Origin: Bacillota bacterium
GTDB lineage: Bacteria > Bacillota_B > Desulfitobacteriia > Desulfitobacteriales > Desulfitobacteriaceae
Assembly (NCBI GenBank): GCA_021779415.1
Contig: JAJYAS010000002.1
Coordinates: 1-22,558 of the forward strand
DNA length: 22,558 nt
Direction: 5' to 3'
Made by a program: the position numbers and the translations under genes. This document shows positions 15,109 through 22,558 of the stretch, piece after piece (the stretch's first letter is position 1; each line of letters starts with the position of its first letter). The notes under the pieces are model-generated. The model was not told where the DNA came from. It was given only the letters and a program-made list of their open reading frames with translations, and ran no database searches.

Positions 15109-15833
15109 GGCTTCATTCCCTCCCCGAGCAACTGAATGATATGCATAGTTTTGATTGGTTTATTGATTTTTTCGAGATAGCCGGAGATATTCATAAGGCA
15201 ACCCATATCAAGACCGAGAAGCAAATCTGCACCGGATTCTAAGACATGTGCTGCCTTCTCTGCAACCATTGCTTCGGAGATTTTAGGCATCTTTACGGAG
15301 AACGTTCCACCAAAGCCACAACAAAGTTGGGCTTCCGGCAAAGGAATAAGCTCTAACCCCTTGACGTTTTCTAAGAGCCTTAGAGGAGCTTCCCCAATCC
15401 CCAAAAGCCGCGTTGCATGACAAGAGGGATGATAGGTTGCTTTCGCAGAGTAGCTTGCACCCAGATCAGGCTGTTTCAAGATATCGACGATAAATTGGGT
15501 AAATTCATAGCTTTTATTTATGAGAGCATTGGCTTTGGCGAGGTAAGCTGGTTCGTCCTCAAATAGGAAGGGGTAGTAGTGATGAATCATCGCTATACAG
15601 GAGCCGCTGGGACCCACTACCACTTCGCTCCGCTCGAAAGAATCAATGAGCGTGCGGGCGACTTCCCGTGCGTCAGCGATGTAACCAGAATTGAACGCAA
15701 TTTGACCGCAACAGGCTTGTCCTTCAGGAACGTCTACTGTATGTCCTAGGTGTTTTAGGATTTTGGACATAATCATATCCACTTCCGGATAAAAGGCATT
15801 CATCAGGCAAGTAGCAAAGAGGGAGACTTTCAT
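15105..15833 (-). CDS. lutA: Lactate utilization protein LutA (CCG domains)
   Basis: This 242-residue protein has two cysteine-rich CCG modules, ACCGQIAFNSG (CCG at residues 41-43) and LCCGFGGTFS (171-173), as well as the YHPSCHATRLLG segment. This is the layout of LutA/GlcF-like heterodisulfide-reductase-type subunits that hold iron-sulfur clusters. It is the first gene of the lut operon and overlaps lutB by 4 bases. GAAAGGACGG lies 6 bases upstream of its ATG, and a promoter candidate is about 40 bases upstream. No lactate permease or LutR-type regulator is encoded next to it, so uptake and control must lie elsewhere. Confidence 0.9.
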   Translation of the reverse strand: MKVSLFATCLMNAFYPEVDMIMSKILKHLGHTVDVPEGQACCGQIAFNSGYIADAREVARTLIDSFERSEVVVGPSGSCIAMIHHYYPFLFEDEPAYLAKANALINKSYEFTQFIVDILKQPDLGASYSAKATYHPSCHATRLLGIGEAPLRLLENVKGLELIPLPEAQLCCGFGGTFSVKMPKISEAMVAEKAAHVLESGADLLLGLDMGCLMNISGYLEKINKPIKTMHIIQLLGEGMKP

Positions 15834-15871
15834 AAAATACCGTCCTTTCGTAAATAGATCTTAGGTTTCGG

Positions 15872-15900
15872 ATTAATCATGACTAGTATTTCCATGTAAA
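15872..15900 (-). promoter_or_regulatory. Probable promoter of the lutABC operon
   Basis: On the minus strand, TTTACA (15900-15895, 5 of 6 matches) and ATTAAT (15877-15872, 4 of 6 matches) are separated by exactly 17 bases, giving a leader of about 30 bases before lutA. No clear repressor palindrome was recognised. Confidence 0.5.
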
Positions 15901-15951
15901 GTTGGTTTTGATGCGGTTGGTAGGTAAAAATGAGCAACCCCTAAAAAATAT

Positions 15952-16007
15952 AAACAAAACGAGAAGCCTAGAGGCATCCGAATGCCCTATCGCTTCTCGT
16001 TTTGTTT
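15952..16007. terminator. Strong, probably bidirectional intrinsic terminator
   Basis: A perfect 16-bp stem, AAACAAAACGAGAAGC (15952-15967) with GCTTCTCGTTTTGTTT (15992-16007), encloses a second small stem GGCAT/ATGCC (15973-15986). On the minus strand the GC part is followed by TTTTGTTTATATTTTTT, a good U-tract, so it ends the small gene 16036-16206 before the lut promoter. The + strand reading also ends in a T-rich arm. Confidence 0.8.
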
Positions 16008-16035
16008 TATCTAAGTCTAATCTAATCCTAAAAGA

Positions 16036-16206
16036 TTACCCAAGGATCGGTACAGTAGGTTCTGTGTACCAAATGGAGATAACGGTAGCTGTTCCAGTGC
16101 TTTGTGTGATGTTGACGACTTTAAGCCAGTTATTGTCCTCTAACCATTGATTGACTTCTTTGTTTAAGATTCGATAATCAGGGGAACTGAAAATTTTGAC
16201 GTTCAT
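16036..16206 (-). CDS. Small protein, tentatively Cse60-like
   Basis: This 56-residue protein begins MNVKIFSSPDYRILNKEVNQWLEDN and continues with alternating hydrophobic residues (WLKVVNITQS, ATVISIWYTE). The opening VK-IF, the central L-KEVN-WL helix and the C-terminal beta strand resemble the small sporulation-expressed Cse60 family, but this is a recollected pattern and the identity is weak. Reality as a gene is better supported than function: AAAGGA lies 8-9 bases before ATG 16206, and a strong terminator follows the stop. A longer frame to 16230 would pass through the ribosome site. The overlapping + strand frame at 15902-16150 runs through the terminator and is rejected. Confidence 0.6.
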   Translation of the reverse strand: MNVKIFSSPDYRILNKEVNQWLEDNNWLKVVNITQSTGTATVISIWYTEPTVPILG

Positions 16207-16385
16207 CGCCTTCGTCCTTTCATAGACCATCTTGTATAGATTACTCTATCTATCATACGTGAGACACGATGCATGTCAACATCATTTCTTGTACTAGTGC
16301 ACAGTAGAATCAAAATCGTAAATTTAAAATTTTTATATAAAAGTTGTACTAAGTTCTGAAAAATCTATTTATCTTTTTGGAAACC

Positions 16386-16423
16386 TATGATATGATGTTT
16401 TCAACTGAATGGTCATTCATTCA
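16386..16423 (+). promoter_or_regulatory. FadR-box-like operator with -10 candidates, fad operon
   Basis: TGAATGGTCATTCATTCA at 16406-16423 contains a perfect TGAATG-GT-CATTCA inverted repeat. It matches the Bacillus FadR (YsiA) box consensus TGAATGAMTANTCATTCA at all but three central positions. Two overlapping TATGAT sequences (16386-16391 and 16391-16396) lie just upstream as -10 candidates; no good -35 was found. The operator would sit at about +4 of the transcript in front of the TetR-family gene, suiting autorepression relieved by long-chain acyl-CoA. Confidence 0.65.
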
Positions 16424-16454
16424 AACCAAAACTTTCTTTGCAAAGGGGTGTTAA

Positions 16455-17042
16455 ATGGACACGCAGCGCGAGGGTAAATTTCAACAGATCCTTGATGCTG
16501 CAATTGAAGCCATTGCAGAATCTGGATTTCATCAATGCCAGGTCTCCAAAATTGCTCGTTTAGCAGGAGTAGCGGATGGCACAATCTATTTGTACTTTAA
16601 AAACAAAGAGGAAATTCTTATCCGAGTTTTCCAGGAACGCATGGGGGATTTTATTATTGAAGTTCGTCGTGAACTCTCCTTAGGAAAGACGACTGGAGCA
16701 CGCTTACGTACGATCGTCCGAACTCATTTTTCTTATATGGAACAAAACAGGTCCCTGGCCATCGTGACTCAATTGGAGCTTAGACAGCCTAATCCGCGGG
16801 TGCGGACTGCCATTAATGCTCCCATTATGGACTATTTTAGTCTTATTGAGGAGGTGATCCAGCAAGGTATAGATTATGGAGAAATTCCTGACACAGATAT
16901 ACGAGTAGCTCGACAAATGATATTCGGGTCCCTAGATGAAGCTACAACGGATTGGGTCATGGCTCGTAGCCCACGAACCCTCGAAAGTGAAGTAGAGCCA
17001 ATGTTAGCGTTATTTGAAGGCGCACTTCGGTTAAAAAAATAA
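16455..17042 (+). CDS. TetR-family regulator, FadR (YsiA) type
   Basis: This 195-residue TetR-family protein has its helix-turn-helix at about residues 25-46 (VSKIARLAGVADGTIYLYFKNKEEI) and a helical C-terminal ligand domain. The N-terminus resembles B. subtilis FadR (YsiA), which represses fatty-acid beta-oxidation genes and is released by long-chain acyl-CoA. Context agrees: a FadR-box-like sequence lies immediately upstream and fadN, fadA and fadE follow on the same strand, starting 55 bases after its stop. AAAGGGGTG precedes ATG 16455. Identity at the level of family and pathway is good; the exact ligand is inferred. Confidence 0.82.
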   Translation: MDTQREGKFQQILDAAIEAIAESGFHQCQVSKIARLAGVADGTIYLYFKNKEEILIRVFQERMGDFIIEVRRELSLGKTTGARLRTIVRTHFSYMEQNRSLAIVTQLELRQPNPRVRTAINAPIMDYFSLIEEVIQQGIDYGEIPDTDIRVARQMIFGSLDEATTDWVMARSPRTLESEVEPMLALFEGALRLKK

Positions 17043-17097
17043 CCGAATGAGATAGGAAGACAAGGTGTCGCCCAGAAGAAACGAGAGGAGGATATAA

Positions 17098-19485
17098 ATG
17101 CAGATTCATAAAGTAGCGGTAATAGGGTCAGGCGTGATGGGGAGTACCATCGCAGCGCATTTGGCCAATGCCGGGATTCCGAGCCTGTTGTTGGATATTG
17201 TCCCTTCCAAGCTATCAGCAAAAGAAGAGGCTGCCGGATTGACCCTGGAGGACCGTAAGGTTCGAAATAGCATTGCGGAAACGAATAAGACAAAAATGTT
17301 AAAAATGAATCCTGCCCCATTCCTAGTCCCAGAGTTTGCGGAGCGAATTGAGGTGGGGAACTTAAGTGATGATTTAGGACGCTTAAGTGAAGTGGATTGG
17401 GTGATTGAGGTCGTTGTGGAACGCCTCGACATTAAAGTAGACCTTTTCAAAAAGATCGCTGCCAATGTCCGTCCAGGGACGATTGTCAGCTCCAATACTT
17501 CGGGGATTTCCTTGAAAGCTATGGTGGAAGGACTTCCAGAGAGTTTTACCCAGTATTTCCTGGGAACACACTTCTTTAATCCTCCACGTTACATGAAACT
17601 TTTGGAAATCATCCCAGGTCCGAATACAGACACAAAAATAATGACCTTCCTCTCTGAATTTGGCGAGCGGGTTTTGGGTAAAGGAGTTGTCATAGCCAAG
17701 GACACGCCTAATTTCATTGCCAATCGGATTGGTGTTTTTGGTCTAGCTGTGACGTTGCAGGAAATGCTTCGTTCCGGCCTGTCCGTTGATGAAGTAGATG
17801 CCTTAACGGGACCTGTGATGGGTCGTCCAAAGAGTGCTTCCTTCCGAACGGTTGACCTTGTTGGGTTAGACACATTTATGCATACCGCCAACACTGTTGC
17901 TGAAGGGGTGCCTTCAGAAAAAGAAAACTTTACATTACCTGAATTCATGCAAACTATGCTGAAAAATGGTTGGTTAGGCGACAAAGCTAAGCAAGGCTTT
18001 TATAAGAAGTCTAAAGGACCGCAAGGGAAAGTTGTTGAAGTGCTCGATCCCCAAACAATGACTTATGTTGCGAAGAAGAGTGTAAAGTTTGCTTCTTTAG
18101 AAAAGGCCAAAGCGGCAGGAAGCCTGACAGAGAAAATTCGTACCTTAATCAGTGGCAAAGACGCAGGAGCGGAATTTGCTTGGAATGTTTTGAAACCAGT
18201 ACTTGTCTATGCAGCCAATCGAATTGGCGATATCTCAGACGATGTTACGGGAATTGACGAAGGAATGCGTTGGGGTTTTAACTGGTCAATGGGACCTTTT
18301 GAGCTGTGGGATGCCCTAGGAATTAAAGCTACAGCCGACCGTATTGTTGCGGAAGGTGGTACTTTGCCTCCGATCGTGGAAGAATTGCTTGCCAAAGGGT
18401 ATGATCGCTTCTATCAAAAAGATGAGTCAGGGCAATTGTCCTTCTTCAAAGAGGGAGACTATCATCAAAAAGCCGTTAGCCCATACACTGTTTCTTTAAA
18501 GCAAGCTCACAAGGCTGGAAAGGTCATCACGAGCAATGCTGGAGCAAGTCTGGTTGATCTCGGAGACGGCGTCGCCTGCCTAGAATTTCACTCTCCAAAT
18601 AACTCCGTAGGCGCAGACATTCTCAACATGATTCATAAGTCATTGGAAGAAGTTGAGAAAAATTATCTCGGTATGGTGATCGGCAATCAAGGCAAGAATT
18701 TCTGCGTGGGTGCAAACTTGATGCAGATTCTGCTTGAAGCTGAGGAAGAAAACTGGGATGACCTTGATTTTATGGTAAAGGAATTCCAAAACGGGACGAA
18801 GGCTCTGAAATATGCGAAAAAGCCTGTCGTTGCAGCTCCGTTCGGTATGACCCTTGGTGGCGGTTGCGAAATTTGCATCCATTCTCATGCTATTCAAGCC
18901 TCGTCTGAACTCTACATGGGTCTTGTTGAAATGGGAGTTGGCTTGATTCCTGGTGGCGGTGGCACCAAAGAATTGGCCGTAAGGGCAATGGAAGGGGTTC
19001 TTCCAGGTGTACAGGTAGCTCCTGATTACTTCTTTGCCAAGCGGTTCGAGGCGATTGCCATGGCCCAAGTCTCCATGAGTGCGGAAAAAGCACGTCAACT
19101 CGGTTTCTTGCGTGACCATGATCGTTATAGCATGAATCCAGAACATATCATTCTGGATGCTAAGGCACGGGTAATCGACTTGGCTCGTAACTTCAGGCCA
19201 AACTTACCAACAAAGGTCAAAATGGGTGGGGCTGGTGTTCGAGCCACCTTAGAAATGGCCCTCTATGGAATGCGCGAAGGACATTACATCTCAGAGTATG
19301 ATATGCATCTTGGTAAGAAACTGGCTTATGCTATGACGGGTGGAGATCGACCAGCAGGGTCGCTCGTAGATGAGCAATATCTCTTAGATCTTGAACGAGA
19401 AGCCTTTATGAGTTTAGTCGGTGAAGCAAAGACTCAGGATCGTATTCGTCATATGCTCGCCAAAGGCAAGCCATTACGGAATTAG
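17098..19485 (+). CDS. fadN: 3-hydroxyacyl-CoA dehydrogenase/enoyl-CoA hydratase fusion
   Basis: This 795-residue multifunctional enzyme of fatty-acid beta-oxidation hydrates enoyl-CoA and oxidises the 3-hydroxyacyl-CoA with NAD+. The dehydrogenase comes first: an NAD-binding Rossmann motif (VAVIGSGVMGSTIAAHLANAG, residues 6-26) and predicted catalytic His158 in GTHFFNPPRYMKLLE. C-terminal dehydrogenase domains follow (about 190-290 and 350-430). The crotonase/hydratase domain follows at about 490-700, with the GMTLGGGCE and MGLVEMGVGLIPGGGG segments carrying the two expected glutamates. This order and length fit B. subtilis FadN, not the hydratase-first FadB of E. coli. AGGAGGA precedes the ATG. 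The thiolase gene starts 12 bases after the stop. Confidence 0.92.
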   Translation: MQIHKVAVIGSGVMGSTIAAHLANAGIPSLLLDIVPSKLSAKEEAAGLTLEDRKVRNSIAETNKTKMLKMNPAPFLVPEFAERIEVGNLSDDLGRLSEVDWVIEVVVERLDIKVDLFKKIAANVRPGTIVSSNTSGISLKAMVEGLPESFTQYFLGTHFFNPPRYMKLLEIIPGPNTDTKIMTFLSEFGERVLGKGVVIAKDTPNFIANRIGVFGLAVTLQEMLRSGLSVDEVDALTGPVMGRPKSASFRTVDLVGLDTFMHTANTVAEGVPSEKENFTLPEFMQTMLKNGWLGDKAKQGFYKKSKGPQGKVVEVLDPQTMTYVAKKSVKFASLEKAKAAGSLTEKIRTLISGKDAGAEFAWNVLKPVLVYAANRIGDISDDVTGIDEGMRWGFNWSMGPFELWDALGIKATADRIVAEGGTLPPIVEELLAKGYDRFYQKDESGQLSFFKEGDYHQKAVSPYTVSLKQAHKAGKVITSNAGASLVDLGDGVACLEFHSPNNSVGADILNMIHKSLEEVEKNYLGMVIGNQGKNFCVGANLMQILLEAEEENWDDLDFMVKEFQNGTKALKYAKKPVVAAPFGMTLGGGCEICIHSHAIQASSELYMGLVEMGVGLIPGGGGTKELAVRAMEGVLPGVQVAPDYFFAKRFEAIAMAQVSMSAEKARQLGFLRDHDRYSMNPEHIILDAKARVIDLARNFRPNLPTKVKMGGAGVRATLEMALYGMREGHYISEYDMHLGKKLAYAMTGGDRPAGSLVDEQYLLDLEREAFMSLVGEAKTQDRIRHMLAKGKPLRN

Positions 19486-19497
19486 GGGGGGAAAAGC

Positions 19498-20655
19498 ATG
19501 CAAGAAGCCTACATTATACAGGCCAAGCGGACGGCTATTGGAAAATCGGTCAAAGGTTCCTTGGCACAGGTTCGCCCGGATGATTTAGGAGCTTATGTTA
19601 TACAAGATATCCTAAAAAGAGTACCTACTCTTAAAACAGAAGAGATTGAAGACTGCATCATTGGTTGTTCGTTCCCTGAGGGAGAACAAGGGATGAATAT
19701 GGCTAAAGTTATGGCTCTGCGAGCCGGTCTTCCTTTTGACGTTCCTGGAGCGACAGTCAATCGCTTCTGTTCTTCAGGTCTTCAAGCGATTTCCATGGCA
19801 GCCGACCGAATTCGCTTGGGTGAAGCAGAAGTGATGCTCGCAGGTGGAGCGGAGAGTATGTCAATGGTTCCGATGGGCGGGGGCAAACCAGCTCCGAATC
19901 CATTCATGATCGCTAATGCTCCAGAAGTTTATCTCTCAATGGGAATAACGGCTGAAAACGTGGCTAAGAAATATGAAGTAACCCGTGACCAACAAGATGC
20001 TTTCGCAGTACAAAGTCATCAAAAGGCCTTTGCTGCTCAAAGTAGCGGACGTTTTGATGATGAAATCGTTCCTATTCCGCTGCCCACTTGGGGAAAACCA
20101 GGTGAAAAGTGGTTCAAAACAGATGAGGGGATTCGCCCGGAAACCACGATGGAATCGTTAGCTAAACTCAAGCCGGCATTTCTAAATGGAGGCTCAGTTA
20201 CGGCTGGGAACTCGTCCCAGACCAGTGACGGTGCAGCAATCTCTCTATTGATGTCCGAACGCAAAGCTCTGTCGTTGGGTCTTCAACCAGTAGCTGTTTG
20301 GCGCGGATTTGCGGTCGCGGGCGTGGAACCCGAACTGATGGGTATCGGCCCGATTAAGGCCATCCCCAAAGTTTTAAAGCAAGTTGGACTGACCCTCGAC
20401 CAAATCGATTTATTCGAATTAAATGAAGCCTTTGCTTCCCAATCGCTGGCGATCCTAAAGACGCTAGACATTGATCCATCAAAAGTCAATGTTAACGGTG
20501 GAGCAATTGCTTTCGGACATCCTCTTGGCTGTACTGGGGCAAAGCTCACAGCAACGTTAATAAGTGAAATGAAAAAACGGAAATTGAAATATGGTATGGT
20601 CACCATGTGTATTGGTGGCGGCATGGGCGCCGCTGGCGTGTACGAAGTACTGTAA
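19498..20655 (+). CDS. fadA: Acetyl-CoA acyltransferase (thiolase)
   Basis: This 385-residue thiolase cleaves 3-ketoacyl-CoA with CoA to release acetyl-CoA. The nucleophile Cys91 lies in [12 protein letters not shown], the catalytic His is in [18 protein letters not shown], and the second Cys is in the C-terminal [11 protein letters not shown]. Length and motifs are standard. It sits 12 bases behind fadN with a G-rich ribosome site (AGGGGGGG). A biosynthetic acetyl-CoA acetyltransferase is the usual alternative for this fold, but its place between fadN and an acyl-CoA dehydrogenase favours the degradative role. Confidence 0.92.
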   Translation: MQEAYIIQAKRTAIGKSVKGSLAQVRPDDLGAYVIQDILKRVPTLKTEEIEDCIIGCSFPEGEQGMNMAKVMALRAGLPFDVPGATVNRFCSSGLQAISMAADRIRLGEAEVMLAGGAESMSMVPMGGGKPAPNPFMIANAPEVYLSMGITAENVAKKYEVTRDQQDAFAVQSHQKAFAAQSSGRFDDEIVPIPLPTWGKPGEKWFKTDEGIRPETTMESLAKLKPAFLNGGSVTAGNSSQTSDGAAISLLMSERKALSLGLQPVAVWRGFAVAGVEPELMGIGPIKAIPKVLKQVGLTLDQIDLFELNEAFASQSLAILKTLDIDPSKVNVNGGAIAFGHPLGCTGAKLTATLISEMKKRKLKYGMVTMCIGGGMGAAGVYEVL

Positions 20656-20661
20656 TCTGAA

Positions 20662-20696
20662 AAGGGAAGCGCAGGGACGGTTCTTGCGCTTCCCTT
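20662..20696. repeat. REP-like hairpin between fadA and fadE
   Basis: A perfect 11-bp stem, AAGGGAAGCGC (20662-20672) with GCGCTTCCCTT (20686-20696), encloses the loop AGGGACGGTTCTT. The AGGGACGGTTCTT core resembles a GGGACGGTTCT motif that I recall in dispersed palindromic elements of several Firmicutes; that link is from memory. No U-tract follows. Its position makes it a possible partial terminator or mRNA processing site inside the fad operon. Confidence 0.5.
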
Positions 20697-20711
20697 GGTC
20701 AGGAGACGGGG

Positions 20712-20739
20712 GATCGATAATCGAACCTCGGACTTCGAT
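20712..20739. repeat. Heptameric tandem repeat, 4 units
   Basis: Four contiguous 7-base units, GATCGAT, AATCGAA, CCTCGGA and CTTCGAT, share the pattern NNTCGRW. It is in the same setting as the eight-unit array at 10151-10206: after a hairpin and just before a ribosome site (AGAGGAGG, 20742-20749). The middle units can also pair as AATCGAA/TTCGATT (20719-20725 with 20734-20740). Confidence 0.5.
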
Positions 20740-20757
20740 TAAGAGGAGGAAAGAATA

Positions 20758-22527
20758 ATGGATTTAGAATTACGTGGTGGTGGATTTTTACTTGCTGAAG
20801 TTTCTCCAGAACAGGTTTATGTTCGTGAGGAATTAAATGAAGATCATATGCAGCTCAAACGCATGGCGCATAACTTTATGTCAAAGGAAGTTGCTCCTAA
20901 AATAGAAGAAATGGAGGAGCAAAAAGAAGGTGTCGTTCGTGAGTTCATGCGTCAAGCTGGAGAACTGGGCTTACTTGGACTAGAAGTTCCTGAAGAATTT
21001 GATGGTCTAGCTATGGACAAAGCCTCCACTGTGGTCGTGGGTGAAGAGGTTCCCCGTGGTGGTTCATTTGCAGTTGCTTATGCCGCCCATACTGGGATTG
21101 GCACATTGCCAATCGTTTACTTTGGAACACCAGAGCAAAAGGCAAAATATCTTCCTGGCCTTGCCACTGGTACAAAAGTTGCAGCCTATTGCTTGACTGA
21201 GCCTGGTTCAGGGTCAGATGCTTTGGGCGCTAAAACCACAGCTGTTCTTAATGCAGAAGGAACCCACTATTGTCTGAACGGAACAAAGCAATTTATCACC
21301 AATGCTGGTTTTGCAGATATTTTCCTTGTGTATGCTAAAGTTGACGGCAAAATGACGAATTTCATTGTTGAGAGCGGTACGCCAGGCCTTTCAACAGGGC
21401 CAGAAGAGCAAAAGATGGGAATTAAAGGATCTTCAACGCGTCAGGTTATCTTGGAAGATGTCATGGTCCCTGTAGAAAATATCGTTGGAGAACTTGGACG
21501 TGGGCACGTTGTTGCCTTTAATATCTTGAATGTTGGTCGGTTCAAATTGGCAGCAGGAGCCATTGGAAGTGCTCAAGTTGTCTTGGAGACCGCTTTAAAG
21601 TATGCTTCTGAGCGCAAGCAATTCGGAGTTTCACTCAACACGTTTGGAGCCATTCAAATGAAGATTGCAGAAATTGCAGTCAAAACATACATGGCAGAAA
21701 GCGTAGTTTATCGGACCTCAGGTCTTATGCAAAATGGTTTTCATGGCCTCGATCTGACCTCTGATTGCCGTAAAGAGGCTGGAAAAGCTTTGGAAGAGTA
21801 TGCTATTGAATGTTCCCTTAATAAAGTGTATGCCTCTGAAGTTTTGGATTACGCTGTGGATGAAGGCGTACAAATTCATGGTGGTTACGGATTCATTAAG
21901 GAATATCCCATTGAACGCATGTATCGGGATTCCCGCATCAATCGCTTATTTGAAGGAACCAATGAGATCAACCGTCTGCTCGTGCCAGGAACACTTCTTA
22001 AACGGGCTATGACTGGTGAACTTCCACTACTCCAAGCAGCTAAGGCCGTCAGCAAAGATCTAGTCTCCGGCGGGATGAGCACTGATGCAGAAGGGTTAGC
22101 AGGACTTTATCAAATGACTCAAAAAGCTAAAAAATTGTGCTTAATGGCTGCTGGGCTTGCAGCTCAAAACTTGGGTGCAGGACTAAAAGACAATCAATTT
22201 GTCTTGACGGGATTGGCTGAAATGGTACTCCAGGTCTATGCTATGGAAAGTGGAGTCCTCAGGGCTATGAAAGTTCAAAACCTTGAAGCGTCAGACGCGC
22301 ATAAAGCTTTTGTCGAGAAGGCTGCGACCCTAGGGGCTTTTGGAGCGTTTACTATTCTCGAACAACAAGCCAAAGAAGTTCTTTGTGCAGTAGAGAAAGG
22401 GGATTCGCTCAGTACCGTTTTGGCAGGCATGCGTAAGCTTGTTCGTCGCCCAAATGTTGACATGATTGGAATGCGTCAAGAAATTGCTAAGTATGTCATT
22501 GAGAAAGAGGGATATCCAACTCGCTAA
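20758..22527 (+). CDS. fadE: Acyl-CoA dehydrogenase, FadE type
   Basis: This 589-residue flavoenzyme catalyses the first step of beta-oxidation, making trans-2-enoyl-CoA and passing electrons to electron-transfer flavoprotein. Seen in order are the N-terminal helical domain, the flavin/substrate loop CLTEPGSGSDALGAKTTA, the RFKLAAGAIGSAQ and ASERKQFGVSLNTFGAIQ signatures, EGVQIHGGYGFIKEYPIERMYRD, and the predicted catalytic base Glu399 in FEGTNEI. A C-terminal helical extension of roughly 170 residues makes it longer than the usual 380-residue enzymes and matches the long-form FadE/VLCAD-like class. AGAGGAGG precedes ATG 20758. It is separated from fadA by a hairpin and repeat, unlike the tight fadN-fadA junction. 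No ETF gene is in the window. Confidence 0.92.
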   Translation: MDLELRGGGFLLAEVSPEQVYVREELNEDHMQLKRMAHNFMSKEVAPKIEEMEEQKEGVVREFMRQAGELGLLGLEVPEEFDGLAMDKASTVVVGEEVPRGGSFAVAYAAHTGIGTLPIVYFGTPEQKAKYLPGLATGTKVAAYCLTEPGSGSDALGAKTTAVLNAEGTHYCLNGTKQFITNAGFADIFLVYAKVDGKMTNFIVESGTPGLSTGPEEQKMGIKGSSTRQVILEDVMVPVENIVGELGRGHVVAFNILNVGRFKLAAGAIGSAQVVLETALKYASERKQFGVSLNTFGAIQMKIAEIAVKTYMAESVVYRTSGLMQNGFHGLDLTSDCRKEAGKALEEYAIECSLNKVYASEVLDYAVDEGVQIHGGYGFIKEYPIERMYRDSRINRLFEGTNEINRLLVPGTLLKRAMTGELPLLQAAKAVSKDLVSGGMSTDAEGLAGLYQMTQKAKKLCLMAAGLAAQNLGAGLKDNQFVLTGLAEMVLQVYAMESGVLRAMKVQNLEASDAHKAFVEKAATLGAFGAFTILEQQAKEVLCAVEKGDSLSTVLAGMRKLVRRPNVDMIGMRQEIAKYVIEKEGYPTR

Positions 22528-22550
22528 GAGAGTTGTCTAAGGAAGCGCTC

Positions 22551-22558
22551 ATGGTTCG
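22551..22558 (+). CDS. Possible start of a further gene, cut by the window edge
   Basis: An ATG at 22551 follows AAGGAAG (22539-22545) at 5-base spacing, 23 bases after the fadE stop. Only two and a half codons are visible, so neither reality nor product can be judged. Confidence 0.3.

Noticed and set aside
15902..16150. 82-residue + strand frame opposite the small minus-strand gene
   Set aside because: It reads through the strong terminator hairpin at 15952-16007, lacks a convincing ribosome site and has no family resemblance.
1..22558. A previously undescribed multi-gene system such as a defence island, biosynthetic cluster or mobile element
   Set aside because: All larger genes belong to recognised families in ordinary operons; no integrase, transposase, nuclease-helicase sets or restriction genes were seen.

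Overview
The window reads as chromosomal DNA of a low-to-moderate-GC, endospore-forming Firmicute, most likely an anaerobic clostridial lineage of the Desulfosporosinus/Desulfitobacterium (Peptococcaceae-like) type. This is an inference from gene content: a spore photoproduct lyase of the clostridial cysteine type, a tentative Cse60-like small protein, HPr with Ser46 plus HPr kinase/phosphorylase, a three-gene lactate oxidation operon, and a FadN-FadA-FadE type beta-oxidation set. No rRNA, tRNA, CRISPR array, transposase or phage gene was seen. The window is mostly well-packed housekeeping and catabolic operons; I did not find a convincing undescribed multi-gene system. The most unusual signals are non-coding.

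Layout. Positions 1-333 hold no recognisable gene. An NhaC-family antiporter gene (334-1857) follows. From about 1918 to 8716 lies a fructose locus on the + strand: a promoter overlapped by three direct repeats, then a DeoR-type repressor (fruR), 1-phosphofructokinase (fruK), fructose EIIA, fructose EIIBC, HPr (ptsH), Enzyme I (ptsI), a 40-bp near-palindrome, and HPr kinase/phosphorylase (hprK). Every protein of the phosphoryl relay from PEP to fructose-1-phosphate, the kinase that makes fructose-1,6-bisphosphate, and the enzyme that senses that sugar and phosphorylates HPr at Ser46 are encoded side by side.

A secreted or anchored NlpC/P60 peptidase (minus strand, 8713-9444) converges on hprK with overlapping stop codons. 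A phasin-like small protein (9762-10052) and a UbiB/AarF-family kinase (10229-11905) follow, separated by a long hairpin and a heptameric tandem repeat. splB (11948-12991) converges on the lutA-lutB-lutC lactate operon (15833 to 12988, minus), again with overlapping stops. A 56-codon minus-strand gene (16036-16206) ends at a strong terminator.

The right end is a fatty-acid beta-oxidation operon on the + strand: a TetR-family regulator of the FadR (YsiA) type with a FadR-box-like operator in front of it, FadN (3-hydroxyacyl-CoA dehydrogenase/enoyl-CoA hydratase fusion), FadA (thiolase) and FadE (acyl-CoA dehydrogenase). A REP-like hairpin and a second heptameric repeat lie between fadA and fadE. 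The last eight bases may begin another gene.

Start codons were chosen from Shine-Dalgarno placement and family N-termini. Several differ from the longest possible open frame.
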